A stretch of 64,000 bases of DNA from AP-15 sp963796155 (GTDB taxonomy: Bacteria; Pseudomonadota; Alphaproteobacteria; ATCC43930; CGMCC-115725): NCBI GenBank assembly GCA_963796155.1, contig CAWCKT010000024.1, positions 1 to 64,000 on the forward strand, written 5' to 3'. A program made the position numbers and the translations under genes. The notes under the pieces are model-generated. The model was not told where the DNA came from, did no database searches, and worked only from the letters and a program-made list of their open reading frames with translations. Shown here one piece after another: positions 7,985 through 16,242 of the stretch (position 1 is its first letter; each line of letters opens with the position of its first letter).

Positions 7985-8683
7985 TCAGCTTCTCTCATTG
8001 CAGTCTAGAGACAAAGGACGGATTGAATCCGCAAAGGCAGCGGCGTAACGCAAGCCGTGGTCTCGTGATTTCCGTACATCGAACCGACGCTGGGTCGCAT
8101 AGTGTAACAAGGCCGTCGTCAGGTTCGCCGAAGCCGCCAAAACGATCGTGATATCCCTCACGTAGGGCCAATCGAAACCCGGCTGCACTGTTAAGTCTAT
8201 GTGGGCGATCCCCTTACGCCGTAGGCCTCTGATCCTCTCAAGAGAGCGCTCGAAGGGGTTCCGGCCCAGCCGCCGCTGAAGCCTGACCAGGCGCCTTCGG
8301 CTCTGCTCGGTGACGACCCGGCGTGCCCGGTGCCAATCCTCGAATACTGGGACATGGTTGGGATCGCAAAACCGGTTGACTATGGGCTTAAGGTCGATTC
8401 CCCGGTAGTCGGGATCGAACACGGAGCAAAGAGCGACGATCAAGGAGTCCACGACGGACGTGATCACGATTTGAACGCCCGGCATCACCGGCGTGCCATT
8501 AACCCGGCTGATGAAAGCAGCGCTGTTGAGCGCGCGAAGCAGATCGTGCTCGTAACTTGCTTCGACGATCACAACGCACGCAGCGTGCAGGCCCGGCAGA
8601 AGGTCGACCAAGTCCTGAGGAAGGCCCGGAGGGCAATCATCGCGCGTGAACTCGGGCCACTGAGGCATGCTGATAAGGGACAT
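7985..8683 (-). CDS. HEPN/AbiU2-like protein
   Basis: 232 residues, helical. The segment SLIVALCSVFDPDYRGIDLK resembles the middle of AbiU2-type HEPN proteins, where a Leu-rich helix leads into 'L-x-x-L-F-D'. It is followed near residue 155 by RGLRRKGIAHIDLT, which contains the R-x4-H HEPN motif (Arg-Lys-Gly-Ile-Ala-His). HEPN domains are commonly RNases in toxin-antitoxin and abortive infection systems. No start codon has an obvious ribosome site; 8683 gives the longest form, and 8668 is an alternative. It lies between a membrane protein and an FRG-domain gene on the same strand. Assignment rests on the motif and length; enzymatic activity is not shown. Confidence 0.5.
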   Translation of the reverse strand: MSLISMPQWPEFTRDDCPPGLPQDLVDLLPGLHAACVVIVEASYEHDLLRALNSAAFISRVNGTPVMPGVQIVITSVVDSLIVALCSVFDPDYRGIDLKPIVNRFCDPNHVPVFEDWHRARRVVTEQSRRRLVRLQRRLGRNPFERSLERIRGLRRKGIAHIDLTVQPGFDWPYVRDITIVLAASANLTTALLHYATQRRFDVRKSRDHGLRYAAAFADSIRPLSLDCNERS

Positions 8684-8826
8684 CGGGATATGGCCATCGC
8701 GGTTGTCACGCTATGAAGTTCTTCCAGGCGCAGACCGAGGGCGACAAAAATCCGATGGTGATCAACCCGTTCCCTCTCTACGTGATAATCCGGTCTATCG
8801 GGCGCTGTGCGTGTGCGCGCGAAAAA

Positions 8827-9639
8827 TTATGCCCGGAAATCCATCATCCGTATCGCCAATGTCTCCAGAAGACTTTCCTCCGTGCCAAACAACGACAATG
8901 CGTTGAGGTTGTACTCCTCTAAATGTCGCAGCACTGTAATCCGCTCTGCTGACGGAATTACAAATTTCCAGAGAAGGTCTTGGTGCGCATCGTTTTGTAG
9001 AAACACATCTTCATGGGAGGCGAATTTCCACCCCGTATCGCCGGCCGGCGGCAGTTCAAATCGCGCACAGATGGTGTAGGTCGATTGTTGCAAGAAGTGC
9101 CGTCTGTGGCTTCTGACAAGAGGACCGAAACTATAAATGGCCGGGCCGCTAGCACCGCGTACTTTCACATTCTCGGGCTGTTCTGCAAACACATATATGG
9201 ATACCTTCTGTGTGCTTGCCTTTGCGAAGGCAAAATAGGCTGCAACATATGGCGACCGTGACCAATCGAGCAGCGGCGTTGGAAAACCATGATGCCGCAA
9301 ATATATCATGTACCTATAGCACGGCAGATTGCCGGTCGCCATGAGGCGGCTGAAAGGATCGTATTCCTGAACAATTGGCAAGAGTTCCAAAAAATCTGGA
9401 ACGTCAAAGGATAAATCAGTGAAGGTCTCGATTTGTGGTTTAATTTCGCGGATGATGGAATAGTAGTCTTGCACCCTCTCCATTCGCCGCCGCGACCGCT
9501 CCAGTGTTGTGCTAAGTGACCACGACGTGTCGGCCTGGCCGCGAAACAACAACCCGACCGGCCCGGCCTTGACGGTGCGTTTTATTTCCTGAAGCCGAGC
9601 TTCAAAATCCTCCCAATTTTCTACTGCAACTGTCCGCAT
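8827..9639 (-). CDS. FRG-domain protein
   Basis: 270 residues from ATG 9639 (GGGTGG upstream); an ATG 30 bp earlier lacks a ribosome site. The defining FRG motif is present at residues 32-36 in VGLLFRGQADTSWSL. The second conserved patch is YLRHHGFPTPLLDWSRSPYV near residue 117, then AAYFAF. These are the two signature blocks of the FRG family (Phe-Arg-Gly), which is found in phage, defence and toxin contexts but whose biochemical role is not settled. The C-terminal part has no known domain. It is the first of three same-strand accessory genes, with 143 bp to the HEPN-like gene. A joint role with that gene is inference. Confidence 0.8.
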   Translation of the reverse strand: MRTVAVENWEDFEARLQEIKRTVKAGPVGLLFRGQADTSWSLSTTLERSRRRMERVQDYYSIIREIKPQIETFTDLSFDVPDFLELLPIVQEYDPFSRLMATGNLPCYRYMIYLRHHGFPTPLLDWSRSPYVAAYFAFAKASTQKVSIYVFAEQPENVKVRGASGPAIYSFGPLVRSHRRHFLQQSTYTICARFELPPAGDTGWKFASHEDVFLQNDAHQDLLWKFVIPSAERITVLRHLEEYNLNALSLFGTEESLLETLAIRMMDFRA

Positions 9640-9758
9640 CGCGCGCCACCCATTTTTCCGCCGACACATCGAGATGTACCGCGTGTCGATTGCGGTATCC
9701 TTACCCCTCCACCTAGCAGGTCGCGCTTGCGCACCCGCCCCGGCGTCAGGGAGCGGCG

Positions 9759-10283
9759 TCAGCCTCGACGGACGTATGGGCGAACGGCATCGAGCAGCGC
9801 TGCGGACGGAGCGAGGCGCGGGCCCTCACCTTCGTCGACGGGCGGGACGATCGTGACGCCCCAGCTCGGCAATCGCTCGAGCGACGCTTGCGCCTCCGGG
9901 TGGTCGAGGAGCGGCGCGTTCAAGGATGGGCCCACGATCACCGGCGTGCCGCGCCCTATCGCCTCCGCGACCACAGAGAGCGCGAGATTGTCGGCGATGC
10001 CGTGGGCGAGCTTGTTGAGCGAGTTGAAGCTGCAGGGCGCGAACAGCACCATCCCGCGCGGCGGCCGTGGCCGGATGGCGAGATCGAAATACGATTGGAC
10101 GACCTGCACCCGCTCGACGTCCGCAAGCTCGCGCGGCGCGATCACGCGCGAAGCGTTCGGCGTCGGAATCGCGATGACGGTCGAAAAACCGAGCCCGACC
10201 AGCCCACGCAGCAGCTCGGGACAGCGTGCAGCGGTCGTCGTGCCGCTGAGGACCAGGTAGGCTAGTTCAAAACTTTCGATCAT
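9759..10283 (-). CDS. Flavoprotein (UbiX / phosphopantothenoylcysteine decarboxylase-like fold)
   Basis: 174 residues from ATG 10283. The sequence fits a homo-oligomeric FMN-binding fold: an early SGTTTAARCPELL glycine/threonine loop, then a PPRGMVLFAPCSFNSLNKLA segment with the 'A-P-x-S-x-N-x-x-x-K-x-A-x-G-I-A-D-N-L' pattern that binds flavin in this family (here HGIADNLALSVVAEA), and GTPVIVGPSLNAPL with the 'P-A-M-N' equivalent replaced by PSLN. It starts 25 bp after the hydantoinase stop and is almost certainly co-transcribed with it. A decarboxylase or prenyl-flavin role is possible; the substrate is unknown. Confidence 0.75.
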   Translation of the reverse strand: MIESFELAYLVLSGTTTAARCPELLRGLVGLGFSTVIAIPTPNASRVIAPRELADVERVQVVQSYFDLAIRPRPPRGMVLFAPCSFNSLNKLAHGIADNLALSVVAEAIGRGTPVIVGPSLNAPLLDHPEAQASLERLPSWGVTIVPPVDEGEGPRLAPSAALLDAVRPYVRRG

Positions 10284-10308
10284 GCCCGCTATGACACGAT
10301 TGCCGGCG

Positions 10309-13300
10309 TCAGTCCGCCGCCTGCCGCGCGACCGGGCGCAGATCGCGCCGCCGGCGCTCGCTGGCAGCGGCATCAATATGTCCGTCCGCGGTGACGACGC
10401 AGCCGTAATCCTCGGCAGCACCCGCGGCGGTGATGTAGCCGTTGATCAGATCGCGCTCGACCAGCTCGAGCGGCCTCTCGAGCGGATCGCCAAAGCCCGC
10501 GCCTCCGGCCAATTGCAGCTCGATGATCTGGTCGGTTCTGGTCAAAGTCTCCAGCTCGCCGACCCCATAATCCTTGATCTTGCAGTGATTGCCGTCGAGC
10601 AGCCAGCCATGCGTGTCGCCGCCGGGCTGGCCGCCGAACAGCCCCGGGGTGTTGACCGCCACACCTTCGGGATAAACGCTGGCCAAAGTCGGGCCGTCGT
10701 CGTCGCAGAGTTTGCGCAACCGCACCACCTGCCCGAGACCCCCGCGCCGGCAGCCGGCGCCGCCGGTATCGGCGACGTAGGCCTTGTCGAGCACCAGCAG
10801 CGGCGTGCGGGTCTCGAATAATTCGATCGACGTGTTGGCGGCACTCGTCGGCCAGAGCAGCGACGACTTGCCGTCGCGCTGCGCCGAGGCGCCCTGGCCG
10901 CCACCTTGGAACAGGTGATCGCTGTAGGACCGGCCATTCCTGCCGGTGCCGTAGCAGGTGATCGCCACCGGCAGTCCGGTGAAGGCCTGAACCTGTGCCG
11001 GGATGGCCCGCGCCAGAGCCATGAAGATGTTGGGTGCGAGATACCACCCGGTGCGCGTGCGCAGATTGACGGCAGCCGGCTTGAGGGCGTTCAAGACGCT
11101 GCCCTCCGGCGCGCTGACACTGAACGGCCGATAGCAGCCGGCATTGCCGCGCACATTCGGCGTCAGCAGACATTTCAGCGGATAGGTCGCGTGCGCGGCG
11201 GTGTAGTTGAACGTGCAGTTCAATCCCCCCTGAGGAAGCTGCGGCGGTGCGCCGGCAAAATCGAGGTGGATCTCGTCGCCGGCAACCGTCAGCTCGAGCG
11301 GATAGCGCTGCAAGGTGCCAAGCGGATTGTTCCAGACCTCGCTCTGGTAGACCCCGTCCGGGATTGCACGGATCGCCTCGCGCATCGCGGTCTCGGCCTT
11401 CGACTGCACGATCTGAGCCAGTGCGGCGAGGTCGCCCAGACCATATTCGGCCATGAATTCGACTAGCCGGCGCGCGCCGATTTCATTGGCGGCGACCAGC
11501 GCATGCAGATCGCCGAGCACCTGGGTCGGATTGCGCACATTCTCGGCGAACAGCGCCAGCAGGTCCTCGTTCGGCCGGCCGCCGCGATAGAGCATCATCG
11601 GCGGGATCTGCAAGCCCTCCTCGAAGATCTCGCGGGCCCGCAAGCTGTCCTTGGTGCCGCCGATATCGCTGACGTGGCCGACCGTGCCCATCAGCCCGAC
11701 GAGCTCTCCCTCGACAAAGACCGGGGTGACGACCGCGATGTCAAAGAGGTGGCCGGCGCAAAGCCACGGGTCGTTGGTGATCAGCACGTCACCCGGCTGC
11801 AAGCTTTCCGGCGGGTATTTGGCGATCATCGCCTTGACCGCGCGCGGTAGGGTCAGGTTGAAGACCGGCATGCCGCGCGGGCTGTGCGCCAGCGGATTGC
11901 CGCTCTTGTCGAGGATCTCGATGGCGAAATCCTGCGCTTCGCTGATGATCAGCGAGAAGGCGGTCCGGCAGACGGTCTGCCAGCATTCCTCGACAATCGT
12001 GATCAGCCGGCTCCACATGATCTCGAGGCCGATCTGATCTGATTCCAGCCGGGCGACGGCCTCGGCGAGCGGCGTCGTCGGGGTGACGAGCGCGATCGGC
12101 TTTTGTCCTTCGCTGATCGTAATGCGCAGATTGAGCTCGTCATCGACGACCAGCCGGTCGCCCGGTGGGATCACCGTGGTGGCTTCGCGCTCCTCGACGA
12201 TCGCCGGTCCGTCGATGCGCTCTCCCGGCCGCAGCGCGTAGCGGTCATAGACCGGCGTATCGCGAAAGCCGCCCGCGAAATAAGCCGCGCGGCGACCCTT
12301 GAACGCAGGCGCCTTGTTGCTGCCGGCCCTTTCGCGGCCGACCGACAAGTGCCGTTGCGGGCCCGAGACGAGGACCCGCCAGCTCAACGCCTCGATCACC
12401 GCGCCGGTATAGAGGTGGGTGTAACGCCGGGTATAGGCTTCGGCAAAGCGCCGCCTGATGTCGTCGAGATCGGCAAGGCCGAGCGCGCCGTCGGGGAGAT
12501 CCACCGTGATCTCGTGCATCTGGCCCAAGAGGCGCATCTCGGCCTGACGCGTCACGGTGATGCCGTCGGTGATGCCAGCTTCCGCCAGCAGGCGGCGACC
12601 GTGCGCCTCGATCTCGGCGAGCAGCCGGTTGATCGGTGCGAAATCCATCCCGGCGTCGATCAAGGACGGCGCCGAGCGGGCGAATTCGAAGCTGACGGGT
12701 GCGGCCAGAAAACCGAGCGCCGACGCCGCCCCCGAAGCCGGTGGAACGATGACCTCCGCCACCCCGAGGACGCGCGCGACCCGAGCGGCGTGCGCCGGTC
12801 CGGCGCCGCCGAACCCGACCATGGCATAGCGGCGCGGGTCGCGGCCCTTTTCGACCAGATGCACCCGTGCCGCCGCAGCCATGCTCTCGCAGACGATCGA
12901 ATAGATGCCCCAGGCCGCTTCGACCGTCGACAGACCGAGCGGCATTGCGACGCGGTCGAGGGCCCGCGCCGCGGCGTCGGGGTCGAGCGCCATGCGGCCG
13001 CCGAGGAAAAAGCCGGGGTCGAGATAACCGAGCACGAGGTTGGCATCGGTGACGGTCGGCTCGTTGCCGCCTTTGCCGTAGCAGGCGGGACCGGGATCGG
13101 CACCGGCGCTGTGCGGGCCGACCTTCAGCAACCCGACCTCGTCGATCATCGCGATCGACCCGCCGCCGGCGCCGATCTCGATCATGTCGATGACCGGCGC
13201 CTTGATCGGCAGGCCGCTGCCGCGCTTGAAGCGATGCACGCGGGCTGCTTCCATCATCGGCGCCACATCGATGCGGCCGTCCTGAACGAGGCACGCTTTC

Positions 13301-14217
13301 GCCGTGGTGCCGCCCATGTCGAAGGAGATCACATGGTCCTTGCCGGCGGATCTGCCGAACAGAGCGGTCGCGAGCCCGCCTCCCGCCGGGCCCGACTCGA
13401 GCAGGCGGATCGGGAAACGCCGCGCCATCTCCGGCGAGGCCAAGCCGCCCGCCGACTGCATCAGATAGAACCGGCCGGCAAAACCCCGCCGGCGCAGCTC
13501 TGCCTCGATCTGCGCGATGTAGCGGTCCATCAGCGGCTGCACAAAGGCATTGGCGAGGGTCGTGGTGGTGCGCTCGTACTCGCGCAATTCCGGAACCACC
13601 TCCGCCGACAACGAGACCGCGATCTCGGGGAACTCGCGGGCGGCAAGCTCGGCAACCGCCCGCTCATGCGCCGGGTTGCGATAGGAGTGGAGGAACGAGA
13701 CGGCGACCGCCTCGACACCTGCCCGCGCCAACGCCTCGATCTCGATGCGCACCTTGTCGAGATCGAGCGGGCGCAGCACCCCGCCGTCACACGTTATGCG
13801 CTCGTCGATCTCGCGCCGCAGCGCGCGCGGCGCCAGGGGCTCGGGGAATTCGAGAAACAGGTCGTATATGTCGTAACGCTGCTCGATCCCCATCTCGACG
13901 ATGTCGCGGAAGCCCTTGGTGGTCAGCAGTCCGACCTTGGCGCCGCGGCGCTCGATGATCGCATTGGTGACGAGTGTGGTGCCGTGCACGAGATCGCCGA
14001 TTTCGGCGAGGTTGAGCCCGGCGTCCGCTGTCAATTCCATCAGCCCGGTCAGCGCGCCCAGGGAAGGGTCGCGCGGGGTGGTCAGGCATTTGTGCAGCCG
14101 CAACGCTCCAGTCGTGTCGTCGACCAGGATCAGGTCAGTGAAGGTGCCGCCGATGTCGAGGCCGATCCGATACCGGGATCGACCCGAAGGATCTCGGGCG
14201 AGTTGTGCGTCGGGCAT
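10309..14217 (-). CDS. Fused hydantoinase A/B (5-oxoprolinase-like) ATP-dependent amidohydrolase
   Basis: A 1302-residue fusion. Residues about 15-690 are the HyuA part: RIGLDIGGTFTDLILVDD at the N-terminus is the first phosphate-binding loop of the actin-like ATPase fold, HGTTLVTNAIIERRGAKVGL follows near residue 80, and HVISFDMGGTTAKACLV near 300 is the second. Residues about 715-1290 are the HyuB part, beginning near SRLITIVEECWQTVCRTAFS and including DFAIEILDKSGNPLAHS and ITNDPWLCAGH. Separate A and B subunits are the rule in N-methylhydantoinases and acetone carboxylases; the one-chain order A-B resembles eukaryotic 5-oxoprolinase. The reaction would be ATP-dependent ring opening or carboxylation; the substrate is not determined. 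The flavoprotein gene follows closely. The start of the divergent VOC gene is 149 bp away. Confidence 0.92.
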   Translation of the reverse strand: MPDAQLARDPSGRSRYRIGLDIGGTFTDLILVDDTTGALRLHKCLTTPRDPSLGALTGLMELTADAGLNLAEIGDLVHGTTLVTNAIIERRGAKVGLLTTKGFRDIVEMGIEQRYDIYDLFLEFPEPLAPRALRREIDERITCDGGVLRPLDLDKVRIEIEALARAGVEAVAVSFLHSYRNPAHERAVAELAAREFPEIAVSLSAEVVPELREYERTTTTLANAFVQPLMDRYIAQIEAELRRRGFAGRFYLMQSAGGLASPEMARRFPIRLLESGPAGGGLATALFGRSAGKDHVISFDMGGTTAKACLVQDGRIDVAPMMEAARVHRFKRGSGLPIKAPVIDMIEIGAGGGSIAMIDEVGLLKVGPHSAGADPGPACYGKGGNEPTVTDANLVLGYLDPGFFLGGRMALDPDAAARALDRVAMPLGLSTVEAAWGIYSIVCESMAAAARVHLVEKGRDPRRYAMVGFGGAGPAHAARVARVLGVAEVIVPPASGAASALGFLAAPVSFEFARSAPSLIDAGMDFAPINRLLAEIEAHGRRLLAEAGITDGITVTRQAEMRLLGQMHEITVDLPDGALGLADLDDIRRRFAEAYTRRYTHLYTGAVIEALSWRVLVSGPQRHLSVGRERAGSNKAPAFKGRRAAYFAGGFRDTPVYDRYALRPGERIDGPAIVEEREATTVIPPGDRLVVDDELNLRITISEGQKPIALVTPTTPLAEAVARLESDQIGLEIMWSRLITIVEECWQTVCRTAFSLIISEAQDFAIEILDKSGNPLAHSPRGMPVFNLTLPRAVKAMIAKYPPESLQPGDVLITNDPWLCAGHLFDIAVVTPVFVEGELVGLMGTVGHVSDIGGTKDSLRAREIFEEGLQIPPMMLYRGGRPNEDLLALFAENVRNPTQVLGDLHALVAANEIGARRLVEFMAEYGLGDLAALAQIVQSKAETAMREAIRAIPDGVYQSEVWNNPLGTLQRYPLELTVAGDEIHLDFAGAPPQLPQGGLNCTFNYTAAHATYPLKCLLTPNVRGNAGCYRPFSVSAPEGSVLNALKPAAVNLRTRTGWYLAPNIFMALARAIPAQVQAFTGLPVAITCYGTGRNGRSYSDHLFQGGGQGASAQRDGKSSLLWPTSAANTSIELFETRTPLLVLDKAYVADTGGAGCRRGGLGQVVRLRKLCDDDGPTLASVYPEGVAVNTPGLFGGQPGGDTHGWLLDGNHCKIKDYGVGELETLTRTDQIIELQLAGGAGFGDPLERPLELVERDLINGYITAAGAAEDYGCVVTADGHIDAAASERRRRDLRPVARQAAD

Positions 14218-14366
14218 GGCTTACCAAATCAGCGCATCATACCGGCGAATTGTGGCACGGCGCCCGAGGTGAGTCATCATCCTGGTGCTCGCCGCCGTTG
14301 ACGCCGCACTCGCCTTCCGGGTAGGCATCTTCTCGATCGACGGGAGTAGTATGAGGAGTTTGTCTG

Positions 14367-14771
14367 ATGGCCGTTGCGGCGATGAACCACTTTACCGTCT
14401 TGAGCGACGACCTCGAGGCGACGCGCCGGTTCTACTGTGATCTGTTCGGCTTCAGGGTGGGTTGGCGGCCGCCCTTCCAGTTCCCGGGCTGGTGGCTTTA
14501 TGCCGCCGAGGGCGACACGCCGATTTTGCACGTGATCCATCGCGATCCGCTGCCGAAGGAGCGCGCCGGCGTGCTCGACCACATGGCGTTCAGCGCCAGA
14601 GATCTCCCCGGGACGGTCGCGACCTTGAAGCGCGAGGGCATCGAGTACGAGCTTCGCCGCCTCCCCGGAGGCGGGATCTGGCAGCTGTTCTTCAACGACC
14701 CGCACGGCGCCAAGGTCGAGTTCGACTTCGACAAGGACGAGCCGGCACCCGAAGACCGCATCGGGGCCTGA
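14367..14771 (+). CDS. VOC-family (glyoxalase/dioxygenase fold) protein
   Basis: 134 residues, one full vicinal-oxygen-chelate unit of two beta-alpha-beta-beta-beta modules. Module 1 starts MNHFTVLSDDLEATRRFYCD with the metal-type His at residue 8 and the F-Y-x-D-L-F-G-F turn. Module 2 has LDHMAFSARDL with a second His, and the end NDPHGAKVEFDFD supplies the metal-type Glu. The start has a weak AGGAG at 14352. It converges on the intradiol dioxygenase gene (44 bp between stops), so a role in aromatic or ring-cleavage metabolism is plausible but unproven. Confidence 0.88.
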   Translation: MAVAAMNHFTVLSDDLEATRRFYCDLFGFRVGWRPPFQFPGWWLYAAEGDTPILHVIHRDPLPKERAGVLDHMAFSARDLPGTVATLKREGIEYELRRLPGGGIWQLFFNDPHGAKVEFDFDKDEPAPEDRIGA

Positions 14772-14814
14772 TTTGGGTATCGCCCCACCCGATGGAGGGT
14801 GGGGCAGCTCTCCC

Positions 14815-15756
14815 CTAGCCTGCGGCGCCGAGCGCTGCCAGGCGGCGCTGCGCATCGAGCACGGTGGTCGCACCCTGCTCGGTTGCCGGCTTTAGATGAA
14901 AGTCGAAATCGGCGGTCAGGTAGGGCGGCTCGATGCCGAGCCGGGTTGCCTCCCCGCCAGGGCTCTCGTGCCGCTCGAAGTCGCAGATCAGTGAATCCTT
15001 GACCGCAAAGACCGCATCGCTGCCGAGGTATTCGTCGGTCCGATCGAAAATATGCGTCGTCACCGGCTCGTAGCCCTCGGCCGAGACGACAAAATGGATG
15101 TGCGCCGGGCGCCACGGATGGCGGCCGGTGGCGCGCAGCATCCGGCCGACCGGGCCGTCGGAGGGGATCGGGTAGTTGACCGGCCGCACAGTGCGCACGA
15201 GGTACCGGCCCTCCGCATCGGTGCGGAACTTGCCGCGCATGTGCAGCCCGCTCAGGCTCGCGTCCTGCGAATCGTAAAGACCGCTCGACTGGGCCTGCCA
15301 AACATCGAGCAGTGCGCCTTCGATCGGTTTGCCGTCGAGATCGAGCACCCGGCCGCCGACCAGGGTCGGTGTCCCGGTCTTGTCGAGATGGGCGATGTTG
15401 CCGCCAGCTGGCAGCTCGGGCGCGCCGAGCCGATGAAACGGGCCGAACACCGTCGACTCGGTCGCACCATCCGGTTTGCGGTGGCTGATCAGGTCGACCA
15501 CCATCGAGACCCCGAGCGTGTCCGAGAACAGGATGAATTCCTGCCGCTTGTCGCTGCACATCCGGCCGGCCTCGGTCAGGATCTCGATCGCCTGAAACCA
15601 CTCGGCCTCGGTGAGCTCGACTTCCTTGACAAAGGCGTGCAGATGCTTGACGAGACCCAGCATGATCTGCCGCAGCCGCGGGTCGGGCGTCGCGGCAAAT
15701 CGCTGCAGCACTTCGGCCGTAATGTCGTCTTCCGTCTTGTTGCGCTGCATTGGCAT
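14815..15756 (-). CDS. Intradiol ring-cleavage dioxygenase (catechol / hydroxyquinol 1,2-dioxygenase type)
   Basis: 313 residues from ATG 15756, which has AAAGGAGG upstream. The first 120 residues are the helical N-terminal dimerisation domain typical of catechol and hydroxyquinol 1,2-dioxygenases. The catalytic beta-sandwich carries the expected non-haem Fe(III) ligands: a Tyr in SSGLYDSQ, a Tyr in RPVNYPIPSDGPVG, and two His in RHPWRPAHIHF. These enzymes cleave a 1,2-diol aromatic ring to a muconate or maleylacetate in the cytoplasm. Length and N-terminal domain favour the catechol/hydroxyquinol group over protocatechuate dioxygenase; which diol is used cannot be told. Downstream it faces a VOC gene. 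Confidence 0.92.
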   Translation of the reverse strand: MPMQRNKTEDDITAEVLQRFAATPDPRLRQIMLGLVKHLHAFVKEVELTEAEWFQAIEILTEAGRMCSDKRQEFILFSDTLGVSMVVDLISHRKPDGATESTVFGPFHRLGAPELPAGGNIAHLDKTGTPTLVGGRVLDLDGKPIEGALLDVWQAQSSGLYDSQDASLSGLHMRGKFRTDAEGRYLVRTVRPVNYPIPSDGPVGRMLRATGRHPWRPAHIHFVVSAEGYEPVTTHIFDRTDEYLGSDAVFAVKDSLICDFERHESPGGEATRLGIEPPYLTADFDFHLKPATEQGATTVLDAQRRLAALGAAG

Positions 15757-15856
15757 CGTCGCCTCCTTTGTCGCACGCGAAATCGGGGAAGCAAGTATAA
15801 CCGAAAAGAGCCGGGCACCGAGTGGATCATACGGTAGGCTTTGACGGCACCGTGCT

Positions 15857-16123
15857 ACGCTCTCGAACCTGGTCAGCAACGTGCCTGCGGTGCTGGTGTT
15901 GAAACCGTTCGTCATCAGGCTCCCGGACCCGCAGAGCGCCTGGCTTGTGGTCGCGATGGCCTCGACCCTCGCAGGCAATCTGACGATCCTTGGCTCCGTC
16001 GCCAATTTGATCGTCGTCGAGCGCGCCCGCAGTCACGGGGTGACGATCGGTTTCTGGGAATATTTCCGGATCGGCGCCCCGCTGACACTGCTGACAATAT
16101 CAATCGGCGTGCTGTGGCTTTGA
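15857..16123 (+). pseudogene. C-terminal remnant of an anion permease (ArsB/NhaD superfamily)
   Basis: The frame from 15857 reads TLSNLVSNVPAVLVLKPF, then GNLTILGSVANLIVVERAR and FWEYFRIGAPLTLLTISIGV. These are the final two transmembrane blocks of ion-transporter-superfamily permeases: an S-N-x-x-S-N-V-P discontinuous helix and a G-N-L-T-x-x-G-S-x-A-N motif. Only about 88 of some 400 residues remain and a stop codon lies immediately before the similarity begins, so the gene is 5'-truncated. Anion specificity (arsenite, sulfate, dicarboxylate) is not knowable from this piece. Confidence 0.75.
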
Positions 16124-16242
16124 GAGGGAGCCGGTGATTGCAGGACGGGCGCGCGGACACCGCCGAGCCGCCGATGATCTTCAGCCAGTCAGAGGCCCCT
16201 CTCCCTCCTCACCTCAGCGTGGAGAGAGAGGGGTGGTTAAAA

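Noticed and set aside
12103..14301. 732-codon plus-strand frame opposite the hydantoinase gene
   Set aside because: Its product is rich in Arg, Asp, Gly and His without any domain pattern, and the minus strand has full hydantoinase A/B motifs.
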